From Blastocladiella britannica (taxonomy: Eukaryota; Blastocladiomycota; Blastocladiomycetes; Blastocladiales; Blastocladiaceae), in contig MU624845.1 of NCBI GenBank assembly GCA_025349905.2, positions 1 through 20,701 on the forward strand: a DNA stretch of 20,701 nucleotides, in the 5' to 3' direction. The position numbers and the translations under genes are program-made. Shown here in pieces: positions 17,400 through 20,701 of the stretch (its first letter is position 1; every line of letters begins with the position of its first letter). The notes under the pieces are model-generated. The model worked only from the letters and a program-made list of their open reading frames with translations. It had not been told where the DNA came from and did no database searches.

Positions 17400-19372
17400 T
17401 TACTCGACCCCAGGCGAGAGTCCGAGAGCGCCGAGTTGGGCGGCACTGGCAGATCCGCGCCGCGATACGGCCGGAGACGGCATCTGCATAGAAACCCCCG
17501 ATGGCGTGGACCCTCGACTCGGCGGGCGGTCCAGCGACTGGTACGCTGGCAGCGGAAGTGATGGCACGGGTGGTGGCGACACGACTCGGCTCACGGTGGG
17601 CAAGTCCAGCATGGAAGCGGACGAGAACCGACCCATTGAAGTTGAGAGCTGGCGAGAGGCCGACGCCAACGTGGGTAGTGGCGCCGAGCCAACGTCCATG
17701 GTCGAGTACCGCGGCAACGGCTCGACCCAGTCCTCCTCGGCCACCTCGACGATCCGGCCGTCGACCGTGGCCACCACGAACCGGCGCGACCCGCGGTGAT
17801 GATGGTGCCCGTTCCGGCGCGGCCGGTAACTGGCCAGCATGCGGTTGTCGCCCGGCTGCAATGCCAGCTCGCGCACCACCAGGTTCTTTTTCGGTTGTGC
17901 GCGCGCCAGGATCGCCACCAGCGCCGCGCGCGCTCGCAGCCGCCACGCCACGCCCGACCGCGACCACGCCAAGATCACCACTGTGGCTACCACCACAATC
18001 GACAGCTGCGCAATCAAGATCGGCGACGTCAAGTCGGCGCCACCATTGGCGCTGTCAAATGAGCGGTTGTTGTTTGAAGTAGGCGAGGAAGACGGTGGTG
18101 GGGCAGACGGCAGTGTCGACGAAGACCACGACGAGCGGTCCGCAAGCGTGCAGGTTCCGTCGCTGCCGCACACGCCCAGCAAGCATTCGGATGACACACT
18201 GCACGAGGCGCCCGGGAGACTGGCCGGCAGTCCGTGCACCGTTCGCGATTGCGACTCGCACACGCCCAGCGAGTACCAGTTGGCAGGTCGGGCCATTCCT
18301 TCGGATGCTGCTCCTGTCGCCGTCGTCGTTGGAGAGTTGCGGGCGGAAGCGCGTTGCTGTAGTGGTGGGACACGAATCGCGTGCACCGCCATCCCTGGTG
18401 CCCGCACGCCGCCGCTACCATCACCACCACCACTCTCGGTATCAGTGGAATTGGTCAATGGTGACGCCGATAAGACCACCACTGCCGATTTGCCCATTGT
18501 AGCAGGCGCCAGCGCCGTGGTTGCCGCGCCCAGCGCAGCAGCGGGCGACATCAGGTTGGTGGTGGCGTCAATGGCCGACGGCGAGCACGCGTAGCCGTAC
18601 GGAAGCGTTGGCGCACATATCCCCAATCGCTCCGGGGCCGCCGTCTTTCCACCAGCAAAGGCAGAAGCAGAAGCAGCAGCAGCAAAGGCAACCGGGTCCA
18701 CTCCTTGTCCCGACGCACCCGCGACCAGCATCGTGTGCTGTACGGCGCTCGTGTACCGCGCAAAGGCAGCGGTGGCGGGAGGTGGTGGCGGCCCTTCGGC
18801 AGTAGGCAGCGAGGGTAAGTAGATGCCGCGGTTCAGAAACGCCGGCGAGTCGAGGGCCACGCACAGCGTAGAGGCCATGGACTGGAACTGTGCCGCGCAT
18901 TCCCGCAGGCCGCAGAGCTCGACCGAGGCCGCTATTTAAACCATATTTTAGTATTTTTGAGACCACTCGAACTGCACGCTGAGAAAGTACCATCAACGTC
19001 CGCGGCTCCCGTCGAAGTGACAGGAGGAGGAGTGGGGGGCAAGAACCCGGCCGCCGAGTCCGAGCCATCGGATGTCCGCAGCCGCCCAAGTGGCTCAGAA
19101 CAACGAGAGACCAAGCAGGCCGAGTAGGCAGCGGCGGCGGTGGGCGAGGCCGGCCCGCACCCAACCGCGCCGGGTGCACCGTCGGCGGTGAGCGTGCACA
19201 GTCGCGCAACCGCGGTGCCAAACGTCAGGGCATTGGCGGTGACGTTATTATTATTGGTTGTAGTAGTGGTGGCAGCGGCGGCCACCGGGGCCGGGAACGC
19301 CGGGTAGGGAAAGACGCGCAGGGCCGGCCCGGCGTCAGTACCAGCGATGCGCAAGGAGGACGTGCTGCTCAT
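17400..19372 (-). CDS. Ser/Ala/Pro-rich single-pass membrane protein with Cys-bearing ectodomain
   Basis: Exons 19372-18991 and 18931-17400 (minus) give 637 residues; the 59-nt intron (GTACTT...TTTAAATAG) joins in phase 1 and restores S-V-E-L-C-G-L-R-E-C-A-A-Q-F. The N-terminal ~430 residues hold scattered Cys, including C-S-V-S-S-E-C-L-L-G-V-C-G-S-D-G-T-C (371-388), and Thr/Asn/Ala runs. One hydrophobic helix (about 430-450: L-I-A-Q-L-S-I-V-V-V-A-T-V-V-I-L-A-W) is followed by a basic, Ser/Pro-rich tail of about 188 residues with H-H-H-H. This suggests a type I cell-surface protein, but no signal peptide follows the chosen ATG. The frame stays open to 19567, where M-Q-V-S-H-C-I-S-L-F-F-L-A-G-W could be one, so the start is uncertain. 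No family recognised. Confidence 0.7.
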
Positions 19373-19764
19373 TGTCTCAGTATTTTTTGTAGTTTTTATT
19401 GGAAGTGGGGTGTTGGTCTGCCCGTCCATCCGGGTCCACCGTTGGATTTCATTAACATTTGACTTGTTGCCGCCAAGCACACCACCAAATACTTCGAAAT
19501 TCATATCAAAGTGAGGCCAGCCAGCCAGAAAGAAGAGAGAGATACAGTGAGAGACTTGCATGTTCAATTAGGATTTGGATCCAAACCTTGGAGGTGCGGC
19601 CACCCATTACCTCCACACTTTTACACCCAGGTGCATCACAACAAGACAAGGACCGTTAGCTCGTTGGGAGCGTCAATGGTAAGGGAAGCGTGAGTGATCA
19701 AATTCAGTCGCCCACTTCCCATAATTCAAATCAAATCAAAATCAAAAAAAATATCAAAGAACAA
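19373..19764. promoter_or_regulatory. shared divergent upstream region
   Basis: About 390 bp separate the starts of the membrane-protein gene (minus) and the PP2A scaffold gene (plus), so both promoters must lie here unless the minus gene begins further right (19567). The right end is A-rich (AAATCAAAATCAAAAAAAATATC, 19732-19755), typical of a 5' UTR. No clear TATA box was seen. Confidence 0.4.
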
Positions 19765-20701
19765 ATGTCGGCAATGAACGTCGATTCCGCCACCGGCCAC
19801 GGGGCCCTGCCCGCCGACGACATTCTCCCGATCGCCATCCTCATGGACGAGCTCAAGGCCGAAGATATTGCCGTCCGCCTCTTGGCCGTCCGCCGCCTCT
19901 CGACCATTGCGCTGGCGCTTGGGCCTGACCGTGCCCGCAACGAGCTGATCCCGTTCCTTGAGGGTGAGTAGAACTATTTCTTTATTTATTTACAGGGAAT
20001 GGTTGGTGGTTGGGTCGGGCACGGACCGCCGTGGTACTGGCTGACCCACCGCGACCACAACCATACCATCCGCACCCGTCAACAACAACAACCAGAGCAA
20101 ACCTAAAAAAAAAATTACTTCGATACTGAAAATAACAGACTCCACCGACGACGAGGATGAGGTCCTGGCCGCGATCGCGGAAGAGCTCGGGTGCTTTGTC
20201 GACGTGGTCGGCGGCCCCGCCTACGCCCACTTGCTTCTGCCGACCCTCGAAGCCCTGGCTGCGGCCGAAGAGACGGTGGTGCGCGATGCCGCCATTGCCG
20301 CCATCGGCAAAGTGGCGGCGGTCCTCTCGCCCGTGCAGATCGACGAGACCCTGGTGCCGCTGATCAAGCGCCTGTCCACTGGCGACTGGTTCACGTCCAA
20401 GGTGTCGGCCGCGGGTCTCTACGCCTTTGCCTACGCCTCGGCCCGGCCCGAGATCCAGGATGAGCTGCGCAAGTTTTTTGCCAACCTGGCTCGCGACGAT
20501 GCGCCCATGGTGCGCCGTGCCGCTGCCACCAACATGCCTGTACGTTTTCACATTTTATTTACGTTATTACCGATATAAACGATACAACACATGCGATAGG
20601 CATTCGTTCGCACCATTGGCAACGCCGAGCACGTCAAGGCCGAGCTGTTCCCGATCTTTGTCGAGTTTGCTGCCGACGATCAGGTTCGTTTTTTTTCTTT
20701 T
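19765..20701 (+). CDS. TPD3: PP2A scaffold (A/PR65) subunit, HEAT-repeat protein, 5' part
   Basis: Exons 19765-19963, 20139-20539 and 20600-20683 are visible; a donor GTTCGT at 20684 shows that the gene continues beyond the window. The 228 residues seen correspond to about the first six of 15 HEAT repeats of the ~590-residue family. Diagnostic stretches are P-I-A-I-L-M-D-E-L-K-A-E-D, R-L-S-T-I-A-L-A-L-G, D-E-D-E-V-L-A-A-I-A-E-E-L-G, E-E-T-V-V-R-D, G-D-W-F-T-S and D-D-A-P-M-V-R-R-A-A-A. The A subunit is the horseshoe scaffold holding the catalytic C and the regulatory B subunits; N-terminal repeats bind B. Introns are 175 and 60 nt; the first is unusually long and holds an earlier TTTATTTACAG acceptor-like site (ends at 19994). 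The start is the first ATG, with a short acidic-neutral leader. Confidence 0.96.

Noticed and set aside
18932..18963. 32-nt intron in the membrane-protein gene (donor GTCTCA)
   Set aside because: A 59-nt intron with donor GTACTT at 18990 keeps the same downstream frame, has a better donor and fits the intron size of the other genes.
1..20701. CRISPR array, bacterial operon or prophage
   Set aside because: No regularly spaced repeats; introns and eukaryote-specific families (SUN, PP2A-A, Ups1) show nuclear eukaryotic DNA.

Overview
The window reads as nuclear DNA of a gene-dense, GC-rich eukaryote with short spliceosomal introns (mostly 55-91 nt, GT...AG, several with CTAAC/CTGA-like branch sites). 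The gene content (inositol monophosphatase, SUN-domain protein, ADH6/7-like dehydrogenase, Ups1/PRELI, PP2A scaffold subunit, a LINE with RNase H, a Fanzor relic and a tryptophan-rich ankyrin-like family) suggests an early-diverging zoosporic fungus, perhaps Blastocladiomycota. That placement is inference from memory and was not tested.

Layout. 1-1320 (-): 3' part of a LINE-type retrotransposon, cut off inside its RNase H domain and frame-shifted; it ends 40 bp before the next gene. 1361-2379 (+): inositol monophosphatase, one intron. 2633-4939 (+): SUN-domain nuclear-envelope protein. 5029-5798 (-): C-terminal half of a Fanzor (eukaryotic TnpB-like, RNA-guided nuclease family) with a frameshift, followed by two perfect small hairpins. 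5951-6545 (+): His/Gln/Tyr-rich repeat ORF whose sensible reading frame steps four times. 7356-7944 (+): two-exon orphan. 8414-9543 (-): zinc alcohol dehydrogenase, one intron. 10694-11659 (+): six-exon LRR membrane protein in which each complete inner LRR is one 69-nt exon. 11674-13344 (-): Trp-rich ankyrin-like protein. 13382-14775 (+) and about 14790-15033 (-): two decayed repeat-family genes, the second clearly a paralogue of the previous gene. 15214-15579 (-): C-terminal fragment of an NmrA-like oxidoreductase. 16571-17210 (+): Ups1/PRELI lipid-transfer protein. 17400-19372 (-): Ser/Ala/Pro-rich single-pass membrane protein. 19765-window end (+): PP2A A subunit, incomplete at the 3' side.

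The intact genes are mostly conserved housekeeping functions (inositol recycling, nuclear-envelope tethering, mitochondrial lipid transport, phosphatase scaffolding) and do not form one pathway. Between them lie relics of mobile DNA (LINE, Fanzor) and of a fast-evolving repeat family. The most notable items are the Fanzor relic with its 3' hairpins, the exon-per-repeat LRR gene, and the inverted, partly decayed repeat-family cluster.
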